The position numbers and the translations under genes are program-made. DNA of 64,000 nt from the NCBI RefSeq assembly GCF_017086365.1, contig NZ_CP070969.1:930001-994000 (forward strand), in the 5' to 3' direction. Under the pieces are notes generated by a model. The model saw only the letters and a program-made list of their open reading frames with translations, was not told the DNA's origin and did not search any database. Shown here in pieces: positions 43,026 through 53,403 of the stretch; within the stretch, counting starts at the first letter, position 1, and every line of letters begins with the position of its first letter. Source of the DNA: Paenibacillus tianjinensis (GTDB lineage Bacteria > Bacillota > Bacilli > Paenibacillales > Paenibacillaceae).

Positions 43026-44435
43026 ATGACACTTATTGAGAAAAGAGAGCATCGGCAATATCCGGAAATTACCCGTCTGGAAACGTCACGAGCCGCCTAT
43101 GAGCGTGATTATTCACGCCTGATCCATTCGCCGACCTTTCGCCGGCTGCAAGGTAAATCTCAGGTGTTCGGCGCCGGAACCGGCGATTATTACCGGACGC
43201 GGCTTACCCATTCGCTGGAGGTAGCGCAAATCGCCCGGGAAGCGGCCAAAAGCCTTCTGCGATCCTACCCGGAAGTGGAGACAGGACAAGCGGATAATCC
43301 GGGCCTGGTCATTGATCCGGAGGTGGTGGAATGTGCTGCCATCGCCCATGATTTTGGGCACCCGCCGTTCGGGCACAAGGGGGAAGAGGTGCTCGATAAT
43401 ATTTTGGAGCAGCTTATTGCCAAGAAGGCGGCTGAAGAAGCGCTGAAGTCAGGCGCCGGTCCGGTACAGGAGCAGATCATCCACGGGAATATGAAAAGGC
43501 AGTATGAGCATTTTGAAGGCAATGCGCATAACTTCCGTCTGATTATGTTTCTTGAGAAGCGCGAGAATATTGACGGCCTGAATCTTTCTGATGCCGTGCT
43601 GCTGGGGATCAACAAATATCCTTTTCCAGGTACGGTGCTTAAGAAAGGAATGTATCTGTCCGAATGGAATTATATCTCGGAGATCCGCGAGGCGTGGGGG
43701 GTCCCTGCAGGAAAGAAGACGCTGGAAGCCCAGCTCATGGATCTGTGCGATGATATCGCCTACTCTGCGCATGATTTGGAGGACGGGATTAAGGCGGGGA
43801 AAATCGAGGTGCATGAACATTTCATGCATGATGCCTACATTCAGCGGCTGATCGTTGAGAAAATCACGACGCTGGAGGATTCCTTCTGGAAGGGCTGGAG
43901 GCCCGAAGCCATCCATACGAAAGTCGAAGAAGTATTAAGCGATTTCCTTCGGGTCTGGATGGAAAAGATGCCGACCTGCGAAAATGATTATTCCCGCACC
44001 CGCCGTGAGGTTAAAGCTTACTGGGTCAGCACCTTTGTCGCCAGTCTGGGCGTTATTCATGACGGAGACTGGAAGAAGGTCACCTTTATCAAGGATGGCC
44101 AAGAGGATGAGGACATGCTGAGGACGGTCAGTGTGCTCAAAAGCTTCGCCTGGGTCACGATGATCCGTGATCTGCGCGTCCAGCGCCTGCAAAAACGCAG
44201 CGAGTGGATTTTGCGGCGGCTGTGGGCGGCGTTCAATGATCCGGAAACCTCGAAGGCGATCATTCCGAGCGACTGGCTGCAGCGCTTCGAGAAGGATCAG
44301 CGGCAGGTCAAGCCGATCTGGACCTGGGAGCATATGGTGATAGATTATATCGCCGGGATGACGGATGCATTCGCCGAGAAAATATACAATGAACTGTATG
44401 GTTTGAAGGTAGGATCGATTTACGATTTGGATTAG
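43026..44435 (+). CDS. dgt: Deoxyguanosinetriphosphate triphosphohydrolase-like protein
   Basis: A 469-residue HD-superfamily dNTP triphosphohydrolase, which splits dGTP (or other dNTPs) to the nucleoside and tripolyphosphate. The HD-domain metal ligands are His62 in RTRLTHSLEV, His108-Asp109 in AIAHDFGHPPFGHKGE and the later DDIAYSAHDLED. N-terminal SPTFRRLQGKSQV is a family signature. Length is that of type 1 enzymes. ATG 43026 follows ATAGGGGCAGCGG. Single gene closed by a terminator at 44436. Substrate preference among dNTPs cannot be read here. Confidence 0.92.
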   Translation: MTLIEKREHRQYPEITRLETSRAAYERDYSRLIHSPTFRRLQGKSQVFGAGTGDYYRTRLTHSLEVAQIAREAAKSLLRSYPEVETGQADNPGLVIDPEVVECAAIAHDFGHPPFGHKGEEVLDNILEQLIAKKAAEEALKSGAGPVQEQIIHGNMKRQYEHFEGNAHNFRLIMFLEKRENIDGLNLSDAVLLGINKYPFPGTVLKKGMYLSEWNYISEIREAWGVPAGKKTLEAQLMDLCDDIAYSAHDLEDGIKAGKIEVHEHFMHDAYIQRLIVEKITTLEDSFWKGWRPEAIHTKVEEVLSDFLRVWMEKMPTCENDYSRTRREVKAYWVSTFVASLGVIHDGDWKKVTFIKDGQEDEDMLRTVSVLKSFAWVTMIRDLRVQRLQKRSEWILRRLWAAFNDPETSKAIIPSDWLQRFEKDQRQVKPIWTWEHMVIDYIAGMTDAFAEKIYNELYGLKVGSIYDLD

Positions 44436-44474
44436 AAAACCGGACCGGACCTGTTAAGGGTTCCGGTTTTTTTT
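44436..44474 (+). terminator. Intrinsic terminator after dgt
   Basis: AAAACCGGA pairs with TCCGGTTTT, with inner GGACC/GGgtTCC-type pairing, then a T8 run. Confidence 0.85.
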
Positions 44475-44805
44475 CTGTTTTTCTGGTCTTGGCTTTTCTT
44501 TTCTGGTGCTGGTTTTAGTTTTCTGGTCTTGTATTGTGTTTTTGTTATTATTTTGTTATCGGTAAAATGAGACATTGAGAATTACACGATATGTTCAAAA
44601 TGGGCTTTATAAATCCTAACAAACCTTTATATATAGCGGTTTTTCTCGAAACGCATCTTGATCTATATTTGTATATTTTCAGCTGTATGAATTATTTTAT
44701 TATAAAAAGTTATTGTTTAATTATTATTTAAATGCTACTATAACCAAGAAGTTATTGGTGTGATTTTATGATTTGAAAGCACTTACACAAAAGGAGGATG
44801 AAGTA
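44475..44805 (+). promoter_or_regulatory. Promoter region of the SLH mannanase gene with a cre-like site
   Basis: After a T-rich stretch with repeated TTTCTGGT motifs, the AT-rich region carries a good sigma-A promoter: TTGTTT (44713-44718), 17 bases, TACTAT (44736-44741). TGAAAGCACTTACA (44774-44787) matches the CcpA cre consensus TGWNANCGNTNWCA at all but one defined position (A for G at the centre) and sits about 27 bases after the expected start, a position where CcpA blocks elongation. Glucose repression is therefore likely. Confidence 0.65.
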
Positions 44806-47800
44806 GTGAAGAAATTTAAAAAGAGTTTCCTGCTACTCCTGACGGCCATCATGCTGTTTTCAATGGCTGCACCGGCACTTGCCGGCAGTAACGCACAGGA
44901 GAAGCCGGACACGCATTGGGCGAAAGAGAGCATTGGAAAGTGGCGCGGGAACGGCGTCATTCAGGGCTATCCTGACGGATCCTTTAAGCCGGATAATCAG
45001 GTTACCCGTGCCGAGCTGGCAAGCATCATCAATAAGCTGTTCGGGTTCAGCACACCTTCGGGAACCCCGTTCTCGGATGTGCCTGCCGGAGCCTGGTATG
45101 CCAGGGATTTAGCCATAGCGAAGCAGGCGGGTTATTATAAAGGCTTTCCGGATAATCAAGCGAAAGCGGATACACAGGTAACCCGTCAGGATGCAGCAGT
45201 GCTCCTGGCATCTGTATTCTCGCTTACCCCCGCTAGCGGAGGAATTACAGCGGCATATACAGATGGTGCTGCTATCAGTGCCTACGCTGCAGAAGCTGTG
45301 CAGGCGCTGAAGGGCATGATAAACGGCTATCCCGACGGCTCTTTCCGTCCGGATCGTTCAATCACCCGGGCAGAAGCTGTCAGTATCATTGACAGGCTGG
45401 TCAGCGGCTACTATACCATGGCTGGAACGTTCACCGGCGGCGATATTACCGGCAATGTACTGGTGAACCGCAGCGGAGTGGTATTGAAGGATACGAGGAT
45501 TACCGGCAACCTGTATTTGGCTCCCGGAATCGGCAGCGGTGAAGCTGCGCTGGATAATGTAACCGTACAGGGGTCGGTATATGTCTCCGGCGGCGGTGAA
45601 AATTCAATTCATTTCAAAAATTCGAAGCTGGCGGTTGCCCAAGTAAACCGGCCGGACGGAAAAGTACGTATCGTTGCAGAAGGAAATACAAGTATCGGAC
45701 GTTTGCTGATTGAAAGCGCTTCTATTATAGAGCTCGAATCCGGCGCAACAATTACAACAGCGGTAATCGGCAATAATGCCCAAGGTACGGCGGTCAGCGG
45801 CAAAGGAGCGATCGGCAGACTTGAGGTGCTTGCTTCCTCCGTCAGCTTAAACGGCAAGACGCTGCCACAAGGCCGCTACACTGTGAAAGATGGAACTGCT
45901 GCGGCAGAAGGCACCACGGCCGGCAGCACTGCAGGGAGCAATCCGGGCAGCAGCGAAGGAACCGGCGGAACCGGCGGCAGCGGTGGAGGCGGAACCGCAA
46001 CGCCGGAAGTCCAAATCGTGGATACCGCAGCAACTCCGGCTACGAAATCCTTATTTGCTTATCTGGAAGAGATGAGCGGCAAGCAGACGATGTTCGGGCA
46101 TCAGCATGACACCACCGTCTCTATAGCCGGCAAAGATATGAATGGCAGCGTAATCTCCGATGTATACAGCTCAACCGGCGATTATCCGGCGGTATTCGGC
46201 TGGGATACCCTTTCCCTGGACGGCTATGAAGCACCTCCCGGAGTGAGCGGGAATTATGAAGCCAGCCGCTTAGGGCTTACTGCTGCAATGAAGCACGCCC
46301 ATGAGCTTGGCGGGATCTTGACGCTGAGTACGCATCCTTATAATTTTGCCACCGGAGGAAGCTTCAACGACACAGGGAACACTAAGGGGGCCACAGCATC
46401 CGTAGTAGCGCGGATTCTGCCAGGCGGTGACAAGAATGCTGATTTCAATACGTATCTCAACCGGATCGCGAATTTTGCCAACAATCTGAAGGATGATAAC
46501 GGCAGCCTGATTCCGGTGCTGTTCCGTCCGTTCCATGAGCAGAACGGCGGATGGTTCTGGTGGGGAGCGGCAACGACAACCAAAAGTGAATATGCTGAGC
46601 TGTACAGATACACGGTGGAATACCTGCGGGATGTCAAAGGCGTACACAATTTCCTGTATGTATTCTCGCCAAACGGCTCATTCAACGGGAATGAAAATGA
46701 ATATTTAACTACTTATCCGGGAGATCAGTATGTGGATATTCTGGGGATGGATCAGTATGACAACAAGGACAATGCCGGTTCTGAGGCTTTTCTGAACGGG
46801 CTTGTCAAAGATTTGAAGATGATCTCCGGGCTCGCCCAGTCGAAAGGGAAGATCGTTACCCTCTCTGAATACGGCTACAGCGCCGCCGGGATGAACACCA
46901 CCGGTAACAATGAGCAGGCATGGTTCACCAAGGTGCTGAATGCGATCAAGGCGGACCCGGATGCGGCAAAAATCTCGTATATGCTGACCTGGGCCAACTT
47001 CGGTGAAGGCAATAATTTATATGTTCCGTACAAAAATGTGCCTAACAAGGCAGATCACGAGCTGGTGGGCGATTTCGTCAATTTCTATAAGGATTCTTAT
47101 TCGGCGTTTGCCGGCGATATCAAAAATGACAATAAATACAGCCGTGTGGTAAATGCTGCAGCGAAGCAGCCCTTCCTGCATATTGTTTCTCCGAATAATG
47201 TCGGTACGGTTACCGAGGCCAAGACGGTCATCCGCGCCAAAGCGGCGAATTTTGTTCCTGCCAAAGTTACCTACACAGCAGGGGGGGCTGTTGCCGAGAC
47301 CGAAATGACGCTCGGTACGGATGGTTATTATTCCGCTGTCTGGCAGCCGGAAGCAAGCCTGAACGGTACAACGGCAGATATCACGGTAAAGGCATACGGA
47401 ACAGGAAATGTGCTGCTTACACAGAGCATTTCTGTATTTGTGAAGATTAACGAGGTTGCGATAAAAGAAATCGCCTTTAATACAGCAGCCGATGCCAGTC
47501 TGGTTCAGAACAATGGAACCTGGTCCGGCCTGGCAGGCAACGGGGAGACCATTAAGACGGAGCTTCAGCATGCGGTACTGGCAGGGGACGGCAAGCTTGC
47601 AGTCAACATCTCTGGCGGACTGTCTCCCGAAGACTCCTGGCAGGAGCTGAAGCTGCAGCTTACGCCGGCGGCTCTCGAAGGAGTTAATTTAGCCAAAGTC
47701 AGCCGGGTGAAGCTGGGAGTGTTAATTCCCGAAGCGGCACAAAACGAATCCGGAAACGCTGCGGTCCGGACCGTTGTTCAGCTGCCGGAGGACTGGAATA

Positions 47801-49599
47801 CCAAGTATGGCATGGATTCCAGCTTCAAAGCGTTGTCCATTCTGGAGAAAGTGACAGTTGACGGTGCCCGGTATTACAAATATGACGCGGTTGTAGAGTT
47901 GGATAATGCTGAGAAATCGGCAGCCGCTACGGGTCTAGCAATCTCCATCGTTGGAAGCGGGCTTGTCTCGGAAAGCGTACTTCCGGTTTACGTAGACGAT
48001 ATCGGCCTATACAACAGCTACACTGCGCCGGTGGCTGACAATGCGCTGGTGGATGATTTTGAATCCTATGGCTCCAGCAGCGAGGCGCTTGCGGCTAAGT
48101 ATCCAAAAGCGGGTGGTGATGATATCAGCGCTACGCTAAGCACCGAACGCAAAAATTCCGGAAGCTACGGCATGAAGCTGCAGTACAGCCTGAACAGCCA
48201 GAAATATGCCGGGGTCGGAAAAAGCCTGGGCTCGCTCGACTGGTCTGCTTATAACGCAATCAGCCTGTGGGTGGCATCTGATGGCAGCGGCTCCTATGCG
48301 GAAACGGGGAAACCGCTGAAGCTGGTTATCCAGCTTGTGATTGACGGCGGGTACTTCGAAGCTTATCCGGTCATCACCCCGGATCAGAATGGTAAGGTCG
48401 TCCTGAGCCTTAAGAATCTTACAGAGATGAGCTGGGGCAAGGGCGGTGCACTGACCGAGGAAAGACTGAAGCAAGTGCAGAGCTTTAATCTTTATGTGAA
48501 TTCCATGGACGGCCAGGCGCATGAAGGCACACTCTATTTTGACGATATCCAGGCGGTGTATGATCCTTCAATGCCTGATCTGTCCGGTGAGGACGGAGGA
48601 GAGTCGGGAGGACACACGCCAGGTGTGCTGTACAAATTCAGCAGCGCTGAAGATATTGCCGGCTGGGTAACAGCAAACGGGGACAGCGCCAAAGCGAAGG
48701 CTCCTGTGTTTTCGGAAGAAGAGCAGGCTGCAGGTGTGGAGTTCGATCTGGTCAATACAGGTCAGAATGCAGACGGCAGCTATAAGCAGTCCTTTGAGCT
48801 TGCGGTTGATCCGGTTAAGCTGAATCTGAGCGGGCTGGATACGATAAACGCCAAGGTTAAGCTATCAGCCGGCACGGCCAAAGCCCGGCTGTTCATTAAG
48901 ACGGGAGCCGGCTGGACATGGTCAGACAGCGGGACACCAGTAGCGGTAGACTCCAGCGGGTATAAGACACTGACGATTTCACTGCCTGCCGCAGCCGAAG
49001 CAGCGGGTGTAGATCTGACTGCCGTAAAGACCATCGGTATCAAGATTGAAGATATTGCTAACAGCGGGGGAACTGCGAACCTGTTCCTGCAGGAGATTGC
49101 GCTGGCTGCTGCAGTTCCTGACATCTATTACGGGTTCGAAGGCGGAACAGACGGCTGGGCCGCGACTACTGGCAATGCCGTGGTATCCAAGGCTGTTTAT
49201 GCGGAGGGCAGCCAGTCGTTGGGACTGGATTTCACTTGGACTGGTGCGGGTTCGTCACTTGAAGTGTCAAAGACCGCCAATCTGGATCTAAGCTCCTTCA
49301 GTGGAATTACCGCCAAAGTGAGAGTGGTATCTGATAATCCTGATGTACAGGCCAAATTGTATTTGAAGCTGCGCGGATATGCCGTTTGGCTGGACTCCGG
49401 GGCGAAGGTGGCAGCCGGAACAGGGTTTACGGAGTTCACCATTGACTTCAATGATATCTACAATGTGTACGTAGGCAGCGGAGCGGAGTTTACACTGGAT
49501 GATCTGCAGCAGGTAAATGCTTTAGGCATTCAGCTGATTACCCCCTCTGAAGGCGGAAATGCAACGGTTTATATTGATGATGTGAAAGTTTTACAGTAA
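44806..49599 (+). CDS. SLH-anchored GH26 mannanase with multiple CBM-like domains
   Basis: A 1597-residue cell-surface enzyme. Signal peptide 1-27 (ending APALA). Three SLH modules follow (about 30-200; GYPDGSFKPDNQVTRAE, GFPDNQAKADTQVTR, GYPDGSFRPDRSITRAE), anchoring it to secondary wall polymer. Residues about 205-365 are a repetitive beta-rich region (GGDITGNVLVNRSGVVLKDT type). After a Gly/Ser linker comes GH26 (about 405-750) with acid/base Glu578 in FRPFHEQNGGWFWWG and nucleophile Glu688 in LSEYG. An Ig-like domain and about four jelly-roll domains follow, including a CBM11-like one (VDDFESYG) and two mannanase-CBM-like ones. GTG 44806 is the start, eight bases after AGGAGG; an in-frame TTG 44773 overlaps the cre-like site. 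Confidence 0.88.
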   Translation: MKKFKKSFLLLLTAIMLFSMAAPALAGSNAQEKPDTHWAKESIGKWRGNGVIQGYPDGSFKPDNQVTRAELASIINKLFGFSTPSGTPFSDVPAGAWYARDLAIAKQAGYYKGFPDNQAKADTQVTRQDAAVLLASVFSLTPASGGITAAYTDGAAISAYAAEAVQALKGMINGYPDGSFRPDRSITRAEAVSIIDRLVSGYYTMAGTFTGGDITGNVLVNRSGVVLKDTRITGNLYLAPGIGSGEAALDNVTVQGSVYVSGGGENSIHFKNSKLAVAQVNRPDGKVRIVAEGNTSIGRLLIESASIIELESGATITTAVIGNNAQGTAVSGKGAIGRLEVLASSVSLNGKTLPQGRYTVKDGTAAAEGTTAGSTAGSNPGSSEGTGGTGGSGGGGTATPEVQIVDTAATPATKSLFAYLEEMSGKQTMFGHQHDTTVSIAGKDMNGSVISDVYSSTGDYPAVFGWDTLSLDGYEAPPGVSGNYEASRLGLTAAMKHAHELGGILTLSTHPYNFATGGSFNDTGNTKGATASVVARILPGGDKNADFNTYLNRIANFANNLKDDNGSLIPVLFRPFHEQNGGWFWWGAATTTKSEYAELYRYTVEYLRDVKGVHNFLYVFSPNGSFNGNENEYLTTYPGDQYVDILGMDQYDNKDNAGSEAFLNGLVKDLKMISGLAQSKGKIVTLSEYGYSAAGMNTTGNNEQAWFTKVLNAIKADPDAAKISYMLTWANFGEGNNLYVPYKNVPNKADHELVGDFVNFYKDSYSAFAGDIKNDNKYSRVVNAAAKQPFLHIVSPNNVGTVTEAKTVIRAKAANFVPAKVTYTAGGAVAETEMTLGTDGYYSAVWQPEASLNGTTADITVKAYGTGNVLLTQSISVFVKINEVAIKEIAFNTAADASLVQNNGTWSGLAGNGETIKTELQHAVLAGDGKLAVNISGGLSPEDSWQELKLQLTPAALEGVNLAKVSRVKLGVLIPEAAQNESGNAAVRTVVQLPEDWNTKYGMDSSFKALSILEKVTVDGARYYKYDAVVELDNAEKSAAATGLAISIVGSGLVSESVLPVYVDDIGLYNSYTAPVADNALVDDFESYGSSSEALAAKYPKAGGDDISATLSTERKNSGSYGMKLQYSLNSQKYAGVGKSLGSLDWSAYNAISLWVASDGSGSYAETGKPLKLVIQLVIDGGYFEAYPVITPDQNGKVVLSLKNLTEMSWGKGGALTEERLKQVQSFNLYVNSMDGQAHEGTLYFDDIQAVYDPSMPDLSGEDGGESGGHTPGVLYKFSSAEDIAGWVTANGDSAKAKAPVFSEEEQAAGVEFDLVNTGQNADGSYKQSFELAVDPVKLNLSGLDTINAKVKLSAGTAKARLFIKTGAGWTWSDSGTPVAVDSSGYKTLTISLPAAAEAAGVDLTAVKTIGIKIEDIANSGGTANLFLQEIALAAAVPDIYYGFEGGTDGWAATTGNAVVSKAVYAEGSQSLGLDFTWTGAGSSLEVSKTANLDLSSFSGITAKVRVVSDNPDVQAKLYLKLRGYAVWLDSGAKVAAGTGFTEFTIDFNDIYNVYVGSGAEFTLDDLQQVNALGIQLITPSEGGNATVYIDDVKVLQ

Positions 49600-49624
49600 A
49601 GGTATTCTGGTTAATTTAAGATTC

Positions 49625-49658
49625 GGGGCTCTCTAGGTTGAGAGTCCTGTTTTTTTTG
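49625..49658 (+). terminator. Intrinsic terminator after the SLH mannanase gene
   Basis: GGGGCTCTC pairs with GAGAGTCCT (two G-T pairs) around TAGGTT, followed by T8. Confidence 0.85.
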
Positions 49659-49822
49659 CTGCAAATGAATGAATCCCGATTAAATACCTGACATCGCCTA
49701 AATATCTCCCCGGAATCTGCCGAAATAGAGAGTGTAATCCATCGTTTTGCCCTTTTATGAAAAATGAAAGCAATCGATATGAATTACATGTAAGGTTTTC
49801 GGAAAATAAAGGGGGCACATAT

Positions 49823-51604
49823 ATGGGACAAAATCGGAAACTAAAGAAACTGAAGGAATTCGTATTAAAGCATGGGAGTGGAATAAAGAATGTTATTGCT
49901 AACAGCAACAGGAGCATTGGTGTAAAGATAGCTTCAGGCTACGTGGCCTTAGCGATATTGGTTTTAATTATTGGGGGCGCTTCCCTCTATCAAATGAACA
50001 ACATGCAGAAGAACACGGGCAACATAGTGGAGAATGTGATTCCTGCACTGGACCAGGTACATAGGATTAACTATTACATGGAGCATATTATGGCTCTGAG
50101 CATGCAGCATATTTTGAACGCAGACAGCGCAGAAAAATCAAAGCTGGAAGAACAGAGGGGGCAGTTTATCCGAAAAGTAGCGGATGCGATGAAGAGCTAC
50201 AGGCAGTCGGTTAGCGACAAAACACGGCTGCAGCAGCTGACAGCGCTGGGCGATAAATGGGAAGAATATATGACCATCAATAATCAGGCGATTAAGCTCA
50301 GCAGCTCAGGGGATGAGGAGCTTGCCCTTGAGGTTTCCCAAAAAGGAATAGCCGCCTTCAATGCCATGCAGACCGATTTAGGCGCATTGGTAGACTATAG
50401 CCAGAAGGAAGCCGCGCAAGAGGGAAGTCATTCCGTTCAAACGTTCCATACCTCGATTACGATAAATATTGTGATCATTGTGCTGGTACTTGTGGTCATA
50501 GGCCTAATCAATATGGTGATCCGCAAGACAATGATTAACCCGCTTAAGAAAGTAACCGTCCATTTGCAGCGGATTGCAAGCGGAGATTTGACCTCAGAGG
50601 ATACCTTTATCGTGAATGAGGATGAGATCGGCCGGCTGGCCAAAACCGTAAATGAGACGAACCGCACACTTCTGGAGATTGTTAACCAGATCCGCCATGT
50701 CTCGGGGATTATCGCCAGCCAAGGGGAAGAGCTGGTGCGCACGGTTTCGGGTACGAAGGAAGGAAGCAGCCAGATTGCCCTTACCATGGAAGAACTGGCC
50801 AAAGCGTCAGGAAGCCAGGCAGAAGCCGCAGTGGATGCCTCCAAAGCTGTCGATGACCTGAACAAGCTGATCGGAGATTTTGCCGATAAAGGAAATGAGC
50901 TGCTGCTTCACTCCGAGCAGGTACGTTCCAAAGGCGACCGGGGCAGACAGCTGATGGATAGCTCAGTCGCGCAGATGGGGCAGATTGCCGAGGCTGTATC
51001 TCAGTCCATGGAGACGGTAGAAGAGCTGAACCGCAAGAATGAAGGCATATTCCGGCTGGTCGGCTCGATCCGCAATATCTCTGAACAGACACACTTGCTG
51101 GCCATCAATGCTGCAATTGAAGCCGCCAGGGCCGGAGAAAGTGGACGCGGCTTTGCGGTAGTCGCGCAGGAGGTGCGCAAGCTCTCGGAGGATGTGCAGC
51201 AGACGGTAGCGGAAATTACCGGCATAACGCAGGGGATTCAGCTGGATTCGAGGGATATGGTAGAGAATTTGCGCGAAGGTGTCCTGAAGACAGAGGAAGG
51301 CAGCCGGCAGATCGTAGAGACAGGCGAAGCTCTGGCCGAGATCAACAGGTCGGTAAATGTTATGGCTGTAACCATTGAGAATATGGGCCATAATATTGCG
51401 CAGATGACCGGTGCCAGCGAAAAGATGAGCGAATTCAGCCAGCATATTTCAGCCCTGGCGCAGGAATCGGCAGCCGGTGTAGAAGAAACTTCGGCTTCTG
51501 CCCATGAGCAGGTAAGTGCAACAAGTGAGGTTGCGGCAGGAATCGGGCAGCTGAAAAGCCGTCTGATTGAGCTTGAAGAATCTGTAAAGCGGTTTGTAGT
51601 ATAA
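49823..51604 (+). CDS. Methyl-accepting chemotaxis protein
   Basis: A 593-residue chemoreceptor. TM1 lies at about residues 32-54 ([21 protein letters not shown]), then an extracellular four-helix sensor (about 55-205), TM2 at about 212-235, a HAMP domain (about 236-290, [19 protein letters not shown]), and the cytoplasmic signalling domain whose conserved tip is [20 protein letters not shown]. Methylation-type Gln/Glu helices flank it, and no C-terminal pentapeptide is present. ATG 49823 follows AAAGGGGGC; the in-frame ATG 49757 has no site. The ligand is unknown; being beside a secreted mannanase, sugar sensing is a possibility only. Confidence 0.9.
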   Translation: MGQNRKLKKLKEFVLKHGSGIKNVIANSNRSIGVKIASGYVALAILVLIIGGASLYQMNNMQKNTGNIVENVIPALDQVHRINYYMEHIMALSMQHILNADSAEKSKLEEQRGQFIRKVADAMKSYRQSVSDKTRLQQLTALGDKWEEYMTINNQAIKLSSSGDEELALEVSQKGIAAFNAMQTDLGALVDYSQKEAAQEGSHSVQTFHTSITINIVIIVLVLVVIGLINMVIRKTMINPLKKVTVHLQRIASGDLTSEDTFIVNEDEIGRLAKTVNETNRTLLEIVNQIRHVSGIIASQGEELVRTVSGTKEGSSQIALTMEELAKASGSQAEAAVDASKAVDDLNKLIGDFADKGNELLLHSEQVRSKGDRGRQLMDSSVAQMGQIAEAVSQSMETVEELNRKNEGIFRLVGSIRNISEQTHLLAINAAIEAARAGESGRGFAVVAQEVRKLSEDVQQTVAEITGITQGIQLDSRDMVENLREGVLKTEEGSRQIVETGEALAEINRSVNVMAVTIENMGHNIAQMTGASEKMSEFSQHISALAQESAAGVEETSASAHEQVSATSEVAAGIGQLKSRLIELEESVKRFVV

Positions 51605-51667
51605 GAAAACAGCCCCTTGGGGACATATACTCACAAAGAGTACATGTCTTTACAGGGGGCTGTTTTC
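51605..51667. terminator. Bidirectional terminator between chemoreceptor and dehydrogenase genes
   Basis: GAAAACAGCCCC pairs with GGGGGCTGTTTTC and an inner GACAT/ATGTC stem closes the loop. A- and T-runs on both sides serve the two convergent genes. Confidence 0.85.
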
Positions 51668-51675
51668 GTCTGTAT

Positions 51676-52632
51676 TCAGTATTGGCGTCTATAGTCAACA
51701 ACGTTATGTGAAGGGGCGCCTGTCTTCAGATAAGCCTCCATATTGGCTGTGAAAATTTCGACCACCCGGTCGGCGTAGCGGTCCGTCGAACCCGCACAGT
51801 GCGGGGTAATGACGACCTGCTCCATACCCCAGAGAGGGTGCTCTGAAGGCAGCGGCTCAGTCTCGAATACATCCAGACCGGCACCGGCCAGCCGGCCGCT
51901 GTTCAGCGCGGCCATCAGGTCTTCTGTATTTGTTGTGGCTCCGCGCCCGATGTTGATATAATAAGCGCCTGTTTTGCAGGCTCCAAATACGTCTGCATTA
52001 AACAGATCCTGCGTTTCGTCCGTAAGCGGCAACGTGTTTATGATGAAATCAGCCTGGCTGGCAGCTTCCGTGAGCTGGCCGGTTGTGTAAACCTGATCAA
52101 AGCCGGGAGCGGGCTCACCTGAACGGCTGACTCCGATCGTGTTCATCCGGAAGGCTTTGGCGATTCTTGCCGTTTCGCTGCCAATGGAGCCCGTACCGGC
52201 AATAACGGCTGTCTTGCCGGTCAGCTCACTCTCCGTACCGTCTGAATGCCAGTTGCGCTCCTGCTGATTACGGATAGCGGTATGCAAATTCCGGGTGAAG
52301 ATCAGCATGAAACCGAAGATGACGGCTGTAATCGGTTCAGCATGGACACCGCTGGCATTCGTCAGTATAATCCCCCGCTGCTCAAGGCGTTCCAGCGGCA
52401 GTTTTTCAACACCGGCTGACCAGGTCTGCAGCCAACGGAACGGTGAATCCGGACGCAGCAAGGTGTCACTGATGCCTTTGCCCCAACCGATTACGATTTC
52501 TGCCTGGGCGAGCACCTCCAGATCCGGTTTTTTGGCATCTCCCAGTGTAAGGGTATAACCTGGGGCGGCGGCGAGAATGGACTCCTGCTGCCGGGATGTA
52601 AGGGGCTGTAAACATACGATAGATTTAGTCAA
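51676..52632 (-). CDS. D-2-hydroxyacid dehydrogenase family protein
   Basis: A 318-residue NAD(P)-dependent oxidoreductase. The Rossmann motif is AVIAGTGSIGSETARIA (about residues 143-159), with the family's INIGRGA, GAGLDVFETEPLPSEHPLW and the catalytic His in ITPHCAG; the catalytic Arg/Glu are in NIGRG and FETEP. It resembles the glyoxylate/hydroxypyruvate reductase-like subgroup. TTG 52632 is chosen since AGGAGGG lies eight bases upstream on its strand; the open frame reaches 52698 without another site. It diverges from the ThpR gene; the two starts are 89 bases apart. Confidence 0.83.
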   Translation of the reverse strand: MTKSIVCLQPLTSRQQESILAAAPGYTLTLGDAKKPDLEVLAQAEIVIGWGKGISDTLLRPDSPFRWLQTWSAGVEKLPLERLEQRGIILTNASGVHAEPITAVIFGFMLIFTRNLHTAIRNQQERNWHSDGTESELTGKTAVIAGTGSIGSETARIAKAFRMNTIGVSRSGEPAPGFDQVYTTGQLTEAASQADFIINTLPLTDETQDLFNADVFGACKTGAYYINIGRGATTNTEDLMAALNSGRLAGAGLDVFETEPLPSEHPLWGMEQVVITPHCAGSTDRYADRVVEIFTANMEAYLKTGAPSHNVVDYRRQY

Positions 52633-52721
52633 TAAAGGTTCCCTCCTGGTATGCTTTTTAGTAAAAATGGCTGATCCTGTATACAATAAGGATAACAAAT
52701 CTGTCTGGAAAGGTGAAATTG

Positions 52722-53321
52722 ATGAAATCTGCTGCGAAAGAAACGGAGCGGCTGTTTATAGCTGTGAAGCTGCCTGAGGAAATAGGTAGAGTATTAGGGC
52801 AAGAATGCGCTGAGATATCTGAGAGGCTGAAGTTTGCCAAATGGACACATCCGCTAGACTATCATATTACCCTCCAATTTCTGGGTGACACACGAAAGGA
52901 ACAGATTCCGGCGCTGCTTGAAGCGCTGAAGGAAATTTCCGGCAAGCATACTCCGTTTAAACTGCAGCTGAAGGAAGGGGGAACCTTTGGCCCGGGAAGT
53001 GCGCCAAGAGTGCTTTGGGCCGGGGTGTCAGGCGAGCTCGAGAAGCTTCAGGGGCTTCAGCACGGTGTGGTTTCTGCCACGGCTCCCCTGGGTTTCAGGG
53101 CGGAGGAAAGACCGTATGCCCCCCATCTTACGCTGGCCCGTAAATACCGGGATGAGCTGCCTTTCAGCACGGAACGGCTTGGGAAATTACGGGTCCCTAA
53201 GCTGGGAGACGAGAACAATTGTTCGGAAAATGACTGGACGGTAGATTGTTTTGTGGTGTATGCTACTAGGATGCATGCCATTCCTATGTATGAAATCATC
53301 GAAAATTTGACATTTTTTTAA
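52722..53321 (+). CDS. thpR: RNA 2',3'-cyclic phosphodiesterase (ThpR/LigT)
   Basis: A 199-residue 2H-phosphoesterase. The two catalytic HxTx motifs are YHITLQ (His48) and HLTLAR (His135), in two similar halves, with the N-terminal ERLFIAVKLPEEI typical of the family. Such enzymes open 2',3'-cyclic phosphates on RNA; the cellular role is not settled. ATG 52722 is preferred over GTG 52713 because AAAGGTG has better spacing. Single gene. Confidence 0.88.
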   Translation: MKSAAKETERLFIAVKLPEEIGRVLGQECAEISERLKFAKWTHPLDYHITLQFLGDTRKEQIPALLEALKEISGKHTPFKLQLKEGGTFGPGSAPRVLWAGVSGELEKLQGLQHGVVSATAPLGFRAEERPYAPHLTLARKYRDELPFSTERLGKLRVPKLGDENNCSENDWTVDCFVVYATRMHAIPMYEIIENLTFF

Positions 53322-53403
53322 TGATAAATCGACAAGAAAGTTTTCAAAGCTTCCATTTTCGGTTACATACAATAGGAATGTGCCGTAAAATAGGAGGTAA
53401 AAA

